From the NCBI GenBank assembly GCA_018883485.1, contig VEQB01000158.1, forward strand, positions 1 to 5,837: a stretch of 5,837 nucleotides of DNA, in the 5' to 3' direction. Position 1 is the first letter of the stretch. Every line of letters begins with the position of its first letter. Below are positions 1 to 5,800 of the stretch, piece after piece. The notes beneath the pieces are model-generated. The model was not told where the DNA came from and did not search any database. It worked only from the letters and a program-made list of their open reading frames with translations. This DNA is from Bacteroidota bacterium (GTDB lineage Bacteria > Bacteroidota > Bacteroidia > UKL13-3). A program made the position numbers and the translations under genes.

Positions 1-411
1 TTCGTGATGTACCTTATGAAAGAATTTATAAAAACGAGGTAAGTGCATAGCCCTATGGCTCCAGTAAAAAAACATATCGTCAATAAAAAGCACAAGAAAG
101 AAACTAACCCCTAACCACACGTACCCATAGTCGGAAATATCGAAATAGAGTTTAGTATAGCCCTTGCTTTCTGAATATAAGAGGAAAACATCCATGATAG
201 CAAAAACTAAAAATGTACTTGCTGAAAAACCAAGATCGTGTTTAAAATGATTAACGTTAGCTCTCTCTATTTCCTGAATTCTTATTTTTTTGAAGTACTT
301 TTTTCCTATTATCCAAAAGATAATGAAAAATGGAAATGCGAATCCTGCATACCAAAGTAAATTTTCGCCATACAAGGCGGTGACATTTTCAAAAAATGTT
401 GAAATATTCAT
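1..411 (-). CDS. Fatty acid hydroxylase / sterol desaturase family membrane protein, N-terminal part (runs off left edge)
   Basis: Reading the minus strand from ATG at 411 gives 137 codons, open to base 1, so the C-terminus is outside the window. The fragment has a hydrophobic N-terminal segment (about residues 17-36), a basic loop (about 37-50), and further hydrophobic segments at about 62-79 and 96-116. It then shows two histidine boxes: HRAMH (residues 119-123, within DDMFFYWSHRAMH) and HKVHH (132-136). HxxxH followed by HxxHH in a membrane protein is the signature of the FA_hydroxylase (PF04116) superfamily. These are diiron, O2-dependent enzymes that hydroxylate or desaturate lipids, sterols or carotenoids. 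The last histidine box lies beyond the edge, so completeness and substrate cannot be judged. The gene follows a Crp/Fnr regulator on the same strand, with two Fnr-type boxes in the 108-bp gap. Family assignment is firm; the exact reaction is unknown. Confidence 0.88.
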   Translation of the reverse strand, partial: MNISTFFENVTALYGENLLWYAGFAFPFFIIFWIIGKKYFKKIRIQEIERANVNHFKHDLGFSASTFLVFAIMDVFLLYSESKGYTKLYFDISDYGYVWLGVSFFLVLFIDDMFFYWSHRAMHLPRFYKFFHKVHHE

Positions 412-446
412 GTTGATCCAATTTTGAGTGTTAATTATTGATACTG

Positions 447-454
447 CAAAATTG
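447..454 (-). promoter_or_regulatory. Candidate -7 element for the hydroxylase gene
   Basis: Read on the minus strand, this octamer is CAATTTTG. It matches the Bacteroidota -7 consensus TAnnTTTG at all but the first position. It would place a start site near 440-442, about 30 bp before the hydroxylase ATG. No TTTG-type -33 element is seen at the normal spacing. The two Fnr-type boxes lie just upstream instead, with the nearer centre at roughly -42, as expected for an activator-dependent promoter. This is a weak single-element match, offered mainly because its spacing to the boxes is sensible. Confidence 0.3.
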
Positions 455-476
455 GAAAGTATTGAAATGATAGCTT

Positions 477-490
477 TTGATGTAGAACAA
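477..490. promoter_or_regulatory. Fnr/Crp-type operator, proximal copy (one mismatch)
   Basis: TTGAT-GTAG-AACAA, a 14-bp near-palindrome that matches the Fnr consensus TTGAT-N4-ATCAA except for one base in the right half. It lies 66 bp upstream of the hydroxylase start codon, between that gene and the 3' end of the Crp/Fnr-family gene. A second, perfect copy lies 22 bp further upstream with the same GTAG spacer. That duplication argues against chance. Confidence 0.65.
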
Positions 491-498
491 AAACTGAT

Positions 499-512
499 TT
501 GATGTAGATCAA
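499..512. promoter_or_regulatory. Fnr/Crp-type operator, distal copy (perfect consensus)
   Basis: TTGAT-GTAG-ATCAA, an exact match to the palindromic Fnr consensus with a 4-bp spacer. With one flanking base it forms a 15-bp near-direct repeat with 476-490 (14 of 15 identical). Centre-to-centre distance is 22 bp, about two helical turns, so two dimers would sit on the same face of the DNA. The adjacent regulator's recognition helix carries the ExxSR residues that read TTGAT in E. coli Fnr, so it is the obvious candidate binder (inference). Confidence 0.72.
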
Positions 513-519
513 TAAATGA

Positions 520-1095
520 TTAGAGCTTATCTGCCCTGATTCTACTGAGTGTTTCTTGGGTGATATTTAGGTAAGAAGCTATATTTCCAAGGCTTATGCG
601 GTTGGCAATTTCTGGATATAAGTTTAATAATTTTTGGTAACGCTGCTTGGCATCAAGAAATTGTAAATCTGAAAGTCTGTCTTCAATTTGCGTTACATAG
701 TTCAATTCAACCAACTTAATATACCAAAGGGCGAATGAATGATGCTTTTGAAGCAAGGCTTGTAATGCAGTATATTCAATGGAATACATTTCACTATCTT
801 CAATCAGTTGTATGCTTTCTTGAGCCGGTTCTTGTTTTACAAAACTGGTAGTGTCTGTTATAATTTGAGTGTCTAAGCTAAACCAAGTATTCATCTCTTT
901 TCCTTGGTCATTGGTGTAAAAGTATCTAGCTACACCTTTTGTCATAAACCAAAGGTGTTTACATGTTTTACCTGGTTTGAGTAAAAAATAGTTTTTTGGG
1001 TATTCCTGATGGTGAAAGTGTTCCAAAACGTCTTTTAATGCTTGTTCAGGTAATAAATAAATGGATTGTATAGTGTCTTCTAATGTTGCTTTCAT
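520..1095 (-). CDS. Crp/Fnr-family transcriptional regulator
   Basis: A 191-residue protein with the usual Bacteroidota Crp/Fnr layout. There is an N-terminal cyclic-nucleotide-binding-like beta barrel (about residues 30-115), a long dimerisation helix (about 118-145), and a C-terminal helix-turn-helix (about 166-188). The recognition helix contains QETLSRIR (180-187). Its E181-S184-R185 correspond to the ExxSR triad that E. coli Fnr uses to read TTGAT. The phosphate-binding cassette seen in cAMP-binding Crp (an arginine followed by Ser/Thr) is not apparent around residues 88-106. There is only one cysteine (C45), so neither cAMP binding nor an Fnr-style [4Fe-4S] oxygen sensor is supported, and the signal is unknown. 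It is followed, 108 bp downstream on the same strand, by a hydroxylase gene whose upstream region carries two Fnr-type boxes. It is therefore probably a local regulator of that gene. The family is secure; ligand and targets are inferred. Confidence 0.92.
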   Translation of the reverse strand: MKATLEDTIQSIYLLPEQALKDVLEHFHHQEYPKNYFLLKPGKTCKHLWFMTKGVARYFYTNDQGKEMNTWFSLDTQIITDTTSFVKQEPAQESIQLIEDSEMYSIEYTALQALLQKHHSFALWYIKLVELNYVTQIEDRLSDLQFLDAKQRYQKLLNLYPEIANRISLGNIASYLNITQETLSRIRADKL

Positions 1096-1219
1096 TTCTG
1101 TTTTTATGATATTTTACGTAGTGTTTAACCACTTAAAAAATATGTTTCGTCAATACTGGTAGTTATTCAACCCACTTTGTTTCCATTGGAAATAACCAAA
1201 TATTTAATTTGTCGGGTGC

Positions 1220-1909
1220 TTAACCATCAATAATTAATTTTTTTGTTGCTGTTTTATTTCCGTCAATAATTTTTAGAAAGTAAAGTCCATTCTGTAGGCC
1301 TGATATGTCAATAATATTCTTATCTTTTGAAAGAATAAAAGTTGATAATTTTTGTCCTATTGAATTAAATATTGTAACAGAAATATTATCTAAATTATTC
1401 CATCTCAAATTTAATTCGTGCTTGGCTGGGTTTGGATAAAGTAAAATTTCATTTTCAAAACTCGGTTCGTTAATGCCAGAGGGTTTTGATACTTCTCTTA
1501 CTGGACGACCTGACCAAGGGCAAAAACTACCAACAGTTCCGACCCAATAAGCTGTATCAGCGTCAAGATCTGTGTAAGGGCAGCCATCACAAAGTTCTAT
1601 AGCCATTTCTACAAGGCTCCACTGATTAGGTATAAAATGCCATAAAAACCAATGATTTGCATTGTGATTGTGTGCTCCATTGCCATAATCAATTGGTCCG
1701 TTAATAAAGTTTCTCTGGTTTAATGGTCTAGCCAAGTTAGCAAGCACTGAGTCTATTACCTTCTGATTGGAGGTAGAAGCTATGAATGTGGTGTCTTGCC
1801 AGTTCCCATGTCCACAGTTTGTCAAAAATTCAAAATATCTTGTTGTCTGTGTTTTGCCCATAAAACCTAATGCTAAAAGCATTATAAAAGTTAATCCTGT
1901 TTTTTTCAT
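1220..1909 (-). CDS. Secreted BP74-like domain protein with T9SS type A sorting tail
   Basis: A 229-residue protein in three parts. Residues 1 to about 21 are a Sec signal peptide (MKKTG start, hydrophobic core, no lipobox cysteine). Residues about 23-140 form a globular domain with a WFLWHFIPN segment (87-95), EMAIELCDG (101-109) and FCPWSGRPVRE (129-139). These resemble, from memory, the conserved blocks of the BP74/CaM-BP15-related family (WSFHLDP, EMAIEVCD, CPWSS..VRE), known from Dictyostelium and scattered bacteria. Its biochemical role is unclear. Residues about 153-229 are a T9SS type A C-terminal sorting domain: LYPNPA at 157-162, then the VTIFNSIGQ, IDISGLQNGLYFLKI and KKLIID blocks. 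The product should therefore cross the outer membrane and be released or surface-anchored after cleavage of the tail. Cysteines 32, 107, 110 and 130 could form disulfides. It stands alone, 289 bp after metQ and 124 bp before the regulator. T9SS export is near certain; the BP74 assignment is moderate. Confidence 0.9.
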   Translation of the reverse strand: MKKTGLTFIMLLALGFMGKTQTTRYFEFLTNCGHGNWQDTTFIASTSNQKVIDSVLANLARPLNQRNFINGPIDYGNGAHNHNANHWFLWHFIPNQWSLVEMAIELCDGCPYTDLDADTAYWVGTVGSFCPWSGRPVREVSKPSGINEPSFENEILLYPNPAKHELNLRWNNLDNISVTIFNSIGQKLSTFILSKDKNIIDISGLQNGLYFLKIIDGNKTATKKLIIDG

Positions 1910-1969
1910 TTGTCTTTTTTTTTAATATTATATTTCTTTTTGTTCAACTTTACTTTGGTCTTTTTACAA

Positions 1970-2071
1970 TCTCCGCCAATGATTCGCAGATTTTTGATTG
2001 GCGGGGTTTTCGGCACAAAAAATAGTTCGGAGAAGGTAACTTTCAACTGCCACAAAAATGTTAAGCGGAGA
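1970..2071. other. GC-richer structured intergenic element with nested inverted repeats
   Basis: This is the central part of the 289-bp gap (1910-2198) between metQ and the secreted-protein gene. CCGCCAAT (1973-1980) pairs with ATTGGCGG (1997-2004) around a 16-nt loop; outward, one G-T wobble and a C-G pair could extend the stem to 10 bp. TCTCCGC (1970-1976) is also the exact reverse complement of GCGGAGA (2065-2071), so the left arm could pair in two mutually exclusive ways. A near-repeat, GGCACAAAAA (2012-2021) and GCCACAAAAA (2049-2058), lies between. The stretch is clearly richer in G+C than the AT-rich DNA on either side. No convincing reading frame exists on either strand. It could be a dispersed repeat, a structured leader for the downstream gene, or a relic of inserted DNA. 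The rest of the gap holds only AT-rich sequence, an AT-only palindrome at 2142-2154 and a 9-bp direct repeat CTGTCATTT (2166-2174, 2192-2200). No clear promoter or terminator is visible. Confidence 0.5.
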
Positions 2072-2198
2072 CGAAACCTTGACTATTGCCAATATGCTAT
2101 TATGCCTTCTATCTTTTGTTTCTGTGATGGTTAAATGTATTTTTAATTATTAAATAAATAGTTTGCTGTCATTTCAAATGTAAATTTTTGTCTGTCAT

Positions 2199-3008
2199 TT
2201 ACCAACCTTTTACAGCCCCACTTTTAAATGCTTCAATGGCTACTTTTTCAACAGCTAATGATTGATACGCCTTCACAAAATTCTTTACTTTTTCTAAATC
2301 TTTATTGTCTTTTCTAGCAACTATTACATTTACATAAGGAGATTCTTTGTCTTCTTTCAATATGCCCAATTCATCAGCAATTAAGCCTGCCTGTGCTGCA
2401 AAATTACTATTTATAACAGCAATGGAAACTTTTTTATCATCTAGCACTTTTGGCAATTGTGGTGCTTCTATTTCCAGAATTTTCAATTGTTTAGGATTTT
2501 CTATGATGTCTGTAACTTTGGGTAAAAGCCCTACTTTTTCTTTCAATTTAATTAAACCGTTTTTCTGTAACAATAACAAAGAACGTCCGCCATTGGTTGG
2601 GTCGTTAGGAATAACAATCGTACTACCATTTTGTAGTTCAGAAATGTTTTTAATTTTTTTGGAATATGCTACAATTGGGTAAACAAAGGTATTGCCAACA
2701 ACGGCTAATTTGTACCCTCTTTGTTTGGATTGTTCTTCTAAATACGGAACGTGTTGAAAAGCGTTTGCATCTATTTCACCATTGTTTAATGCCTCGTTCG
2801 GAATTATATAATCGCTAAAAGAAACCAATTCAACCTCTAAATTATATTTTTCTTTTGCTTCTTTTTTTGCTGCTTCAGCTATTTGTTGTTCTATGCCCGA
2901 ACTAATGCCAACCTTTATATAATTCGGGTCGTTGCTTCTTGAATTACTACAAGAATTAAGCAATAATAAAATTGCTGTAACTAAACTTAAAAATCCTGTT
3001 TTTTTCAT
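2199..3008 (-). CDS. metQ: Methionine ABC transporter substrate-binding lipoprotein MetQ
   Basis: A 269-residue lipoprotein that captures methionine in the periplasm and delivers it to MetNI. The N-terminus is a lipoprotein signal with the lipobox-like LNSC ending at C20. The residues after the cysteine (SNSRSND) lack the acidic cluster used as a surface-export signal in some Bacteroidota, which fits an inner-membrane-anchored periplasmic protein. The NlpA/MetQ fold follows, with family blocks IKVGISSGIEQQIAE (31-45), DANAFQHVPYLEEQ (80-93), VGNTFVYP (104-111), IPNDPTNGGRSLLLLQ (133-148), EAPQLPKVLDD (181-191), KESPYVNVIV (221-230) and a C-terminal AVKGW. Length and blocks match E. coli MetQ closely. 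It is the last gene of the five-gene unit and starts 15 bp after metI. Methionine is the expected ligand; D-methionine or methionine sulfoxide are possible. Confidence 0.95.
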   Translation of the reverse strand: MKKTGFLSLVTAILLLLNSCSNSRSNDPNYIKVGISSGIEQQIAEAAKKEAKEKYNLEVELVSFSDYIIPNEALNNGEIDANAFQHVPYLEEQSKQRGYKLAVVGNTFVYPIVAYSKKIKNISELQNGSTIVIPNDPTNGGRSLLLLQKNGLIKLKEKVGLLPKVTDIIENPKQLKILEIEAPQLPKVLDDKKVSIAVINSNFAAQAGLIADELGILKEDKESPYVNVIVARKDNKDLEKVKNFVKAYQSLAVEKVAIEAFKSGAVKGW

Positions 3009-3023
3009 TCTCTATTAATTTAT

Positions 3024-3680
3024 TTATTTATGATTAAATCTTTTTGAAAGTTTGTCGCCCGAAAACTGAATGATAAATACTAAGGCTATCAGTAAAAATA
3101 AAACTACGTTCATTATAAAAGTGTTATAACCCACATAGCCGTATTGATAGCCAATTTGCCCTAGTCCGCCTGCACCCACAGCACCGCCCATTGCAGAATA
3201 TCCAACCAAGGTTATCAAGGTAATGCTTGCATTATTAATAAGCGAAGGCAGCGCTTCGGGCAGTAATACTTTTGAAATGATTTGCAATGGATTTGCACCT
3301 AAAGCGCTTGCTGTTTCTATGAGTCCTGCCGGTACTTCAAGCAAGCTGTTTTCTACCAATCGTGCTATGAATGGAGCAGCACCTATGCTTAACGGAACTA
3401 AAGCTGCATATACACCGATTGATGTTCCAACTAATGCTCTGGTAAAGGGTATCATCCATACGATTAGAATAATAAAGGGTATAGACCTAAATACATTTAC
3501 CAATTGCGATAAAGCACTATTATAAAAGCCATTTTCTAAGAGTTGTCCTTTTTTGGTTAGAAATAGAATAATGCCAATTGGTAAACCCAATACATACCCA
3601 AAGAATCCCGAAACAAATATCATAAAAATCGTTTCAAATAGGCCTTTAAAAAGCAATGAAATAGTTGTTTCGTCAAGCAT
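3024..3680 (-). CDS. metI: Methionine ABC transporter permease MetI
   Basis: A 218-residue inner-membrane permease, the usual MetI length, with about five membrane segments (roughly 15-41, 58-78, 84-106, 150-172 and 186-206). The cytoplasmic EAA coupling loop that docks on the ATPase is at about 119-141: E122-TASALGANPLQIISKVLLP. The blocks QLVNVFRSIPFIILIVWMIP and the glycine-rich MGGAVGAGGLGQIGYQYGY (164-182) are typical of MetI (BPD_transp_1 family). The start ATG lies inside the end of metN (ATGCTTGA, 8-bp overlap), indicating translational coupling. An AGGA sits immediately before the start. It works as a dimer with two MetN subunits and MetQ. Confidence 0.95.
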   Translation of the reverse strand: MLDETTISLLFKGLFETIFMIFVSGFFGYVLGLPIGIILFLTKKGQLLENGFYNSALSQLVNVFRSIPFIILIVWMIPFTRALVGTSIGVYAALVPLSIGAAPFIARLVENSLLEVPAGLIETASALGANPLQIISKVLLPEALPSLINNASITLITLVGYSAMGGAVGAGGLGQIGYQYGYVGYNTFIMNVVLFLLIALVFIIQFSGDKLSKRFNHK

Positions 3681-4701
3681 ATCCTTTTATGGTGTTTTGA
3701 ATTTTATTATGATTAAAATATTCAATGGCTTTTACGTTTTGGTCTGAATTTCCTTTCAGGTGCAATAACAATTTCCCGAAATTGACTTTGCCAAGGTATT
3801 CAACATCTGCTTTAATTAATACATAGGGAATTTTAAAATCAGCATAAACTATTGACAATAATTTCTCGAATGCAATGTTGCCGGTAAGTTCTATTTCCAC
3901 TAATGGATACAAACCTTCCGATGGTTCTTTCAGTAGCTTGCTGTTAAATGACCGAGGTATATTCATTGCTTTAGATTTTGTAAATTGTTTAATAATTGGA
4001 TGTTCCTTATTTGAAATAATTTCTTCTAAAGTCCCTTTTGCAATCAATTTTCCTTTGTGTATCACGGCAACATGGTTGCAGATGGCTTTTATCACATCCA
4101 TTTCGTGGGTAATGAGTAAAATGGTAATGCCTAAGCGTTGGTTGATGTCTTTTAATAATTCTAGAATAGATTGAGTTGTGCCAGGGTCAAGGGCACTTGT
4201 AGCTTCATCGCAAAGCAATAAATAGGGGTCGTTAGCCAAAGCTCTTGCAATGGCTACACGTTGTTTTTGTCCGCCCGAAAGATTTTTTGGAAATTCCCTT
4301 GCTTTATCTTCTAAGCCTACAATTTTCAATAATTCATTTACTTTTTTGATGATTTCAGATTTGTTATTATCATCTAATTCCAAAGGCAAAGCAATATTTT
4401 CAAAAACCGTTCTTGATGAAAGTAAATTAAAATGCTGGAAAATCATTCCAATTTTTTTGCGCTCTTTTGCAAGTTCTCTATTATTTAGTTTTACTAAATC
4501 TTTACCGTTCACAATAATTTGTCCTTCATCAGGTTTTTCTAAAAGATTTACAGAACGAATCAAGGTGCTTTTTCCTGCTCCCGAAAAACCTATGATACCA
4601 ACAATATCACCTTTTTCGATTTCCAAACTCACATCATCCAGTGCTTTGAAATGTTCCTTTTTCTGATGAAAAGTCTTGGAAATATTTTTAATTGCAATCA
4701 T
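3673..4701 (-). CDS. metN: Methionine ABC transporter ATP-binding protein MetN with NIL domain
   Basis: A 342-residue ATPase that powers methionine import. Visible motifs are Walker A GFSGAGKST (38-46), Q-loop Q89 (IFQHFNLL), signature LSGGQ (141-145), Walker B LLLCDEA (161-167, D165/E166), D-loop SALD (169-172) and switch H199. After a linker, residues about 263-340 form the C-terminal NIL domain (ending block GKVNFGKLLLHL). In E. coli MetN this domain binds methionine and shuts the transporter down when internal methionine is high (trans-inhibition), so the same feedback is expected here. Length matches the family. The start overlaps the preceding DUF4395 stop (ATGA, 4 bp) and the end overlaps metI by 8 bp, so the genes are translationally coupled. 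The NIL domain separates MetN from other ABC ATPases, making the assignment very strong. Confidence 0.96.
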   Translation of the reverse strand: MIAIKNISKTFHQKKEHFKALDDVSLEIEKGDIVGIIGFSGAGKSTLIRSVNLLEKPDEGQIIVNGKDLVKLNNRELAKERKKIGMIFQHFNLLSSRTVFENIALPLELDDNNKSEIIKKVNELLKIVGLEDKAREFPKNLSGGQKQRVAIARALANDPYLLLCDEATSALDPGTTQSILELLKDINQRLGITILLITHEMDVIKAICNHVAVIHKGKLIAKGTLEEIISNKEHPIIKQFTKSKAMNIPRSFNSKLLKEPSEGLYPLVEIELTGNIAFEKLLSIVYADFKIPYVLIKADVEYLGKVNFGKLLLHLKGNSDQNVKAIEYFNHNKIQNTIKGYA

Positions 4702-5153
4702 TTTGCTTTCAATTTATTTCTTTTATTTATTGTTAGAGCAACTAACCAATTGTGCGCATAACATCCAACACATATTTTAAACACGGATTCTAATACTGCA
4801 AAAAATAATAAAATACCTCCTAGGATGTAAGTTGCAGATAAGTAATTTAATAACAACAAAACAAGTATAGCCAAAGCGAATAAAAATCCTACCGCTGCTG
4901 CAAATTTCTTTGGTGCTGCGAAAATTGCTTTTGTTTTTAGTTTTAATAGATCAGCAATAATTCTCGCTACAGTTGCCAATGGTGATGGTTGTATTGTAAA
5001 AGCCCGTAGTCCAAAATCTGCCGCCAGCAAAAATATTGGAAATATCCAACTGAATGCTAATGATAAACCAGTAATAATCGCCACTTGAGCAGCAATTAAT
5101 CGGACAAGCTGTTCATCAACATATAATTTTGCAACCTCTTTATTATCACTCAT
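4698..5153 (-). CDS. DUF4395 family membrane protein
   Basis: A 151-residue integral membrane protein with about four hydrophobic segments (roughly 17-36, 37-48, 86-104 and 107-125). The DUF4395 (PF14340) pattern is visible: DEQLVRLIAAQVAIITG (13-29), an ADFGLRAF segment (45-52), SPLA (57-60), APKKFAAAVGFLFA (80-93), and a closing CVGC motif (C128, C131) in KICVGCYAHNW. These are its only cysteines. The function of the family is not established; from memory, members often sit near thioredoxin or rhodanese genes, so a redox or sulfur role is suspected. The gene lies between the peroxiredoxin (8-bp gap) and metN (4-bp overlap). This places it firmly in the operon and suggests a thiol-handling partner of one or both (inference). 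Confidence 0.85.
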   Translation of the reverse strand: MSDNKEVAKLYVDEQLVRLIAAQVAIITGLSLAFSWIFPIFLLAADFGLRAFTIQPSPLATVARIIADLLKLKTKAIFAAPKKFAAAVGFLFALAILVLLLLNYLSATYILGGILLFFAVLESVFKICVGCYAHNWLVALTINKRNKLKAK

Positions 5154-5161
5154 AAAATCAT

Positions 5162-5800
5162 TTATAAATTAGGTTGTGGTGTTACTCTTAAATATGGTTT
5201 TACTGTCTTGTGTCCTTTAGGAAATTTAGCTTCAATTTCCTCATCCTTAACAGCTGGTATAATAACAACTTCCTCGCCTTGTTTCCAATTTGCAGGAGTA
5301 GCCACCTGGTAGTTTGCTGTTAGCTGTAAACTATCAATCACGCGAATAATTTCGTTGAAATTTCTTCCAGTAGAAGCAGGGTAGGTGATTATAAGTTTTA
5401 CCGTTTTGTCAGGTGCAATAATCAGCACAGAACGCACTGTTGTCGTTGTACTTGCATTGGAGTGAATAAAGTCATACAGTTCAGAAATCTTGCGATTTTC
5501 GTCTGCAATTATTGGGAAGTTTACTTCTGTGTTTTGTGTTTCGTTAATGTCATTAATCCATACTTTGTGGCTTTCCAACGAATCAACACTTAAAGCAATT
5601 ACTTTTACATTTCTTTTTTCAAATTCGTCTTTCAATTTTGCAGTAGTGCCCAATTCTGTGGTGCAAACAGGTGTAAAATCTGCAGGATGTGAAAATATTA
5701 CTCCCCACCCGTTTCCAAGAAATTCATAGAAGTCAATTTCGCCTACTGATGTTTGTGCTTTGAAATTGGGAGCCGTGTCCCCTAATCTAATTGTTGCCAT
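5162..5800 (-). CDS. 1-Cys peroxiredoxin (Prx6 type)
   Basis: A 212-residue cytosolic thiol peroxidase that reduces H2O2 and organic hydroperoxides. The active site PADFTPVCTTEL has P39, T43 and peroxidatic C46, with the partner arginine at R123 (TVRSVLII). C46 is the only cysteine, so there is no resolving cysteine and an outside thiol must regenerate the enzyme. The C-terminal part is typical of Prx6: YPASTGRNFNEIIRVIDSLQLT (140-161), NWKQGEEVVIIP (171-182) and KPYLR (201-205). Length fits the family. It is the first gene of the five-gene unit. The 37 bp upstream that fall in the window are AT-rich with no clear promoter motif or ribosome site, so the promoter and any methionine-responsive leader lie at or beyond the right edge. 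Confidence 0.94.
   Translation of the reverse strand: MATIRLGDTAPNFKAQTSVGEIDFYEFLGNGWGVIFSHPADFTPVCTTELGTTAKLKDEFEKRNVKVIALSVDSLESHKVWINDINETQNTEVNFPIIADENRKISELYDFIHSNASTTTTVRSVLIIAPDKTVKLIITYPASTGRNFNEIIRVIDSLQLTANYQVATPANWKQGEEVVIIPAVKDEEIEAKFPKGHKTVKPYLRVTPQPNL

Noticed and set aside
1180..1192. Palindrome TTTCC-ATT-GGAAA upstream of the regulator gene
   Set aside because: Five-base arms in AT-rich DNA, single copy, and unlike the Fnr boxes; too weak to call an operator.
1893..1910. 18-bp identity between the start of the secreted-protein gene and the start of metQ (2992-3009)
   Set aside because: Both encode MKKTG with lysine AAA codons at the start of a signal peptide. The identity ends at the codon after TG and is best explained by convergent signal-peptide starts, not duplication.
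1973..2010. Hairpin followed by TTTT as an intrinsic terminator
   Set aside because: The T run is short and on the plus strand, where no gene is transcribed. On the minus strand, the direction of metQ, the hairpin is not followed by a T tract.
1942..2066. Integron attC-like site: GCTTAAC and GTTGAAC on the minus strand fit the RYYYAAC and GTTRRRY boxes and lie just ahead of the secreted-protein gene
   Set aside because: The sequences inside the boxes do not fold into the needed imperfect hairpin, no matching attC follows the gene's stop, and no integrase is present. The seven-base degenerate motifs are expected by chance.
1910..2134. Plus-strand open frame of 74 codons in the metQ-cargo gap
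   Set aside because: It starts with TTG, has no ribosome site, begins in a poly-T run and shows no recognisable domain; it simply crosses the structured non-coding element.
2347..5729. Several plus-strand open frames of 64-138 codons opposite metQ, metI, metN and the peroxiredoxin gene
   Set aside because: They are antisense shadows of well-supported genes and show no domains or ribosome sites.
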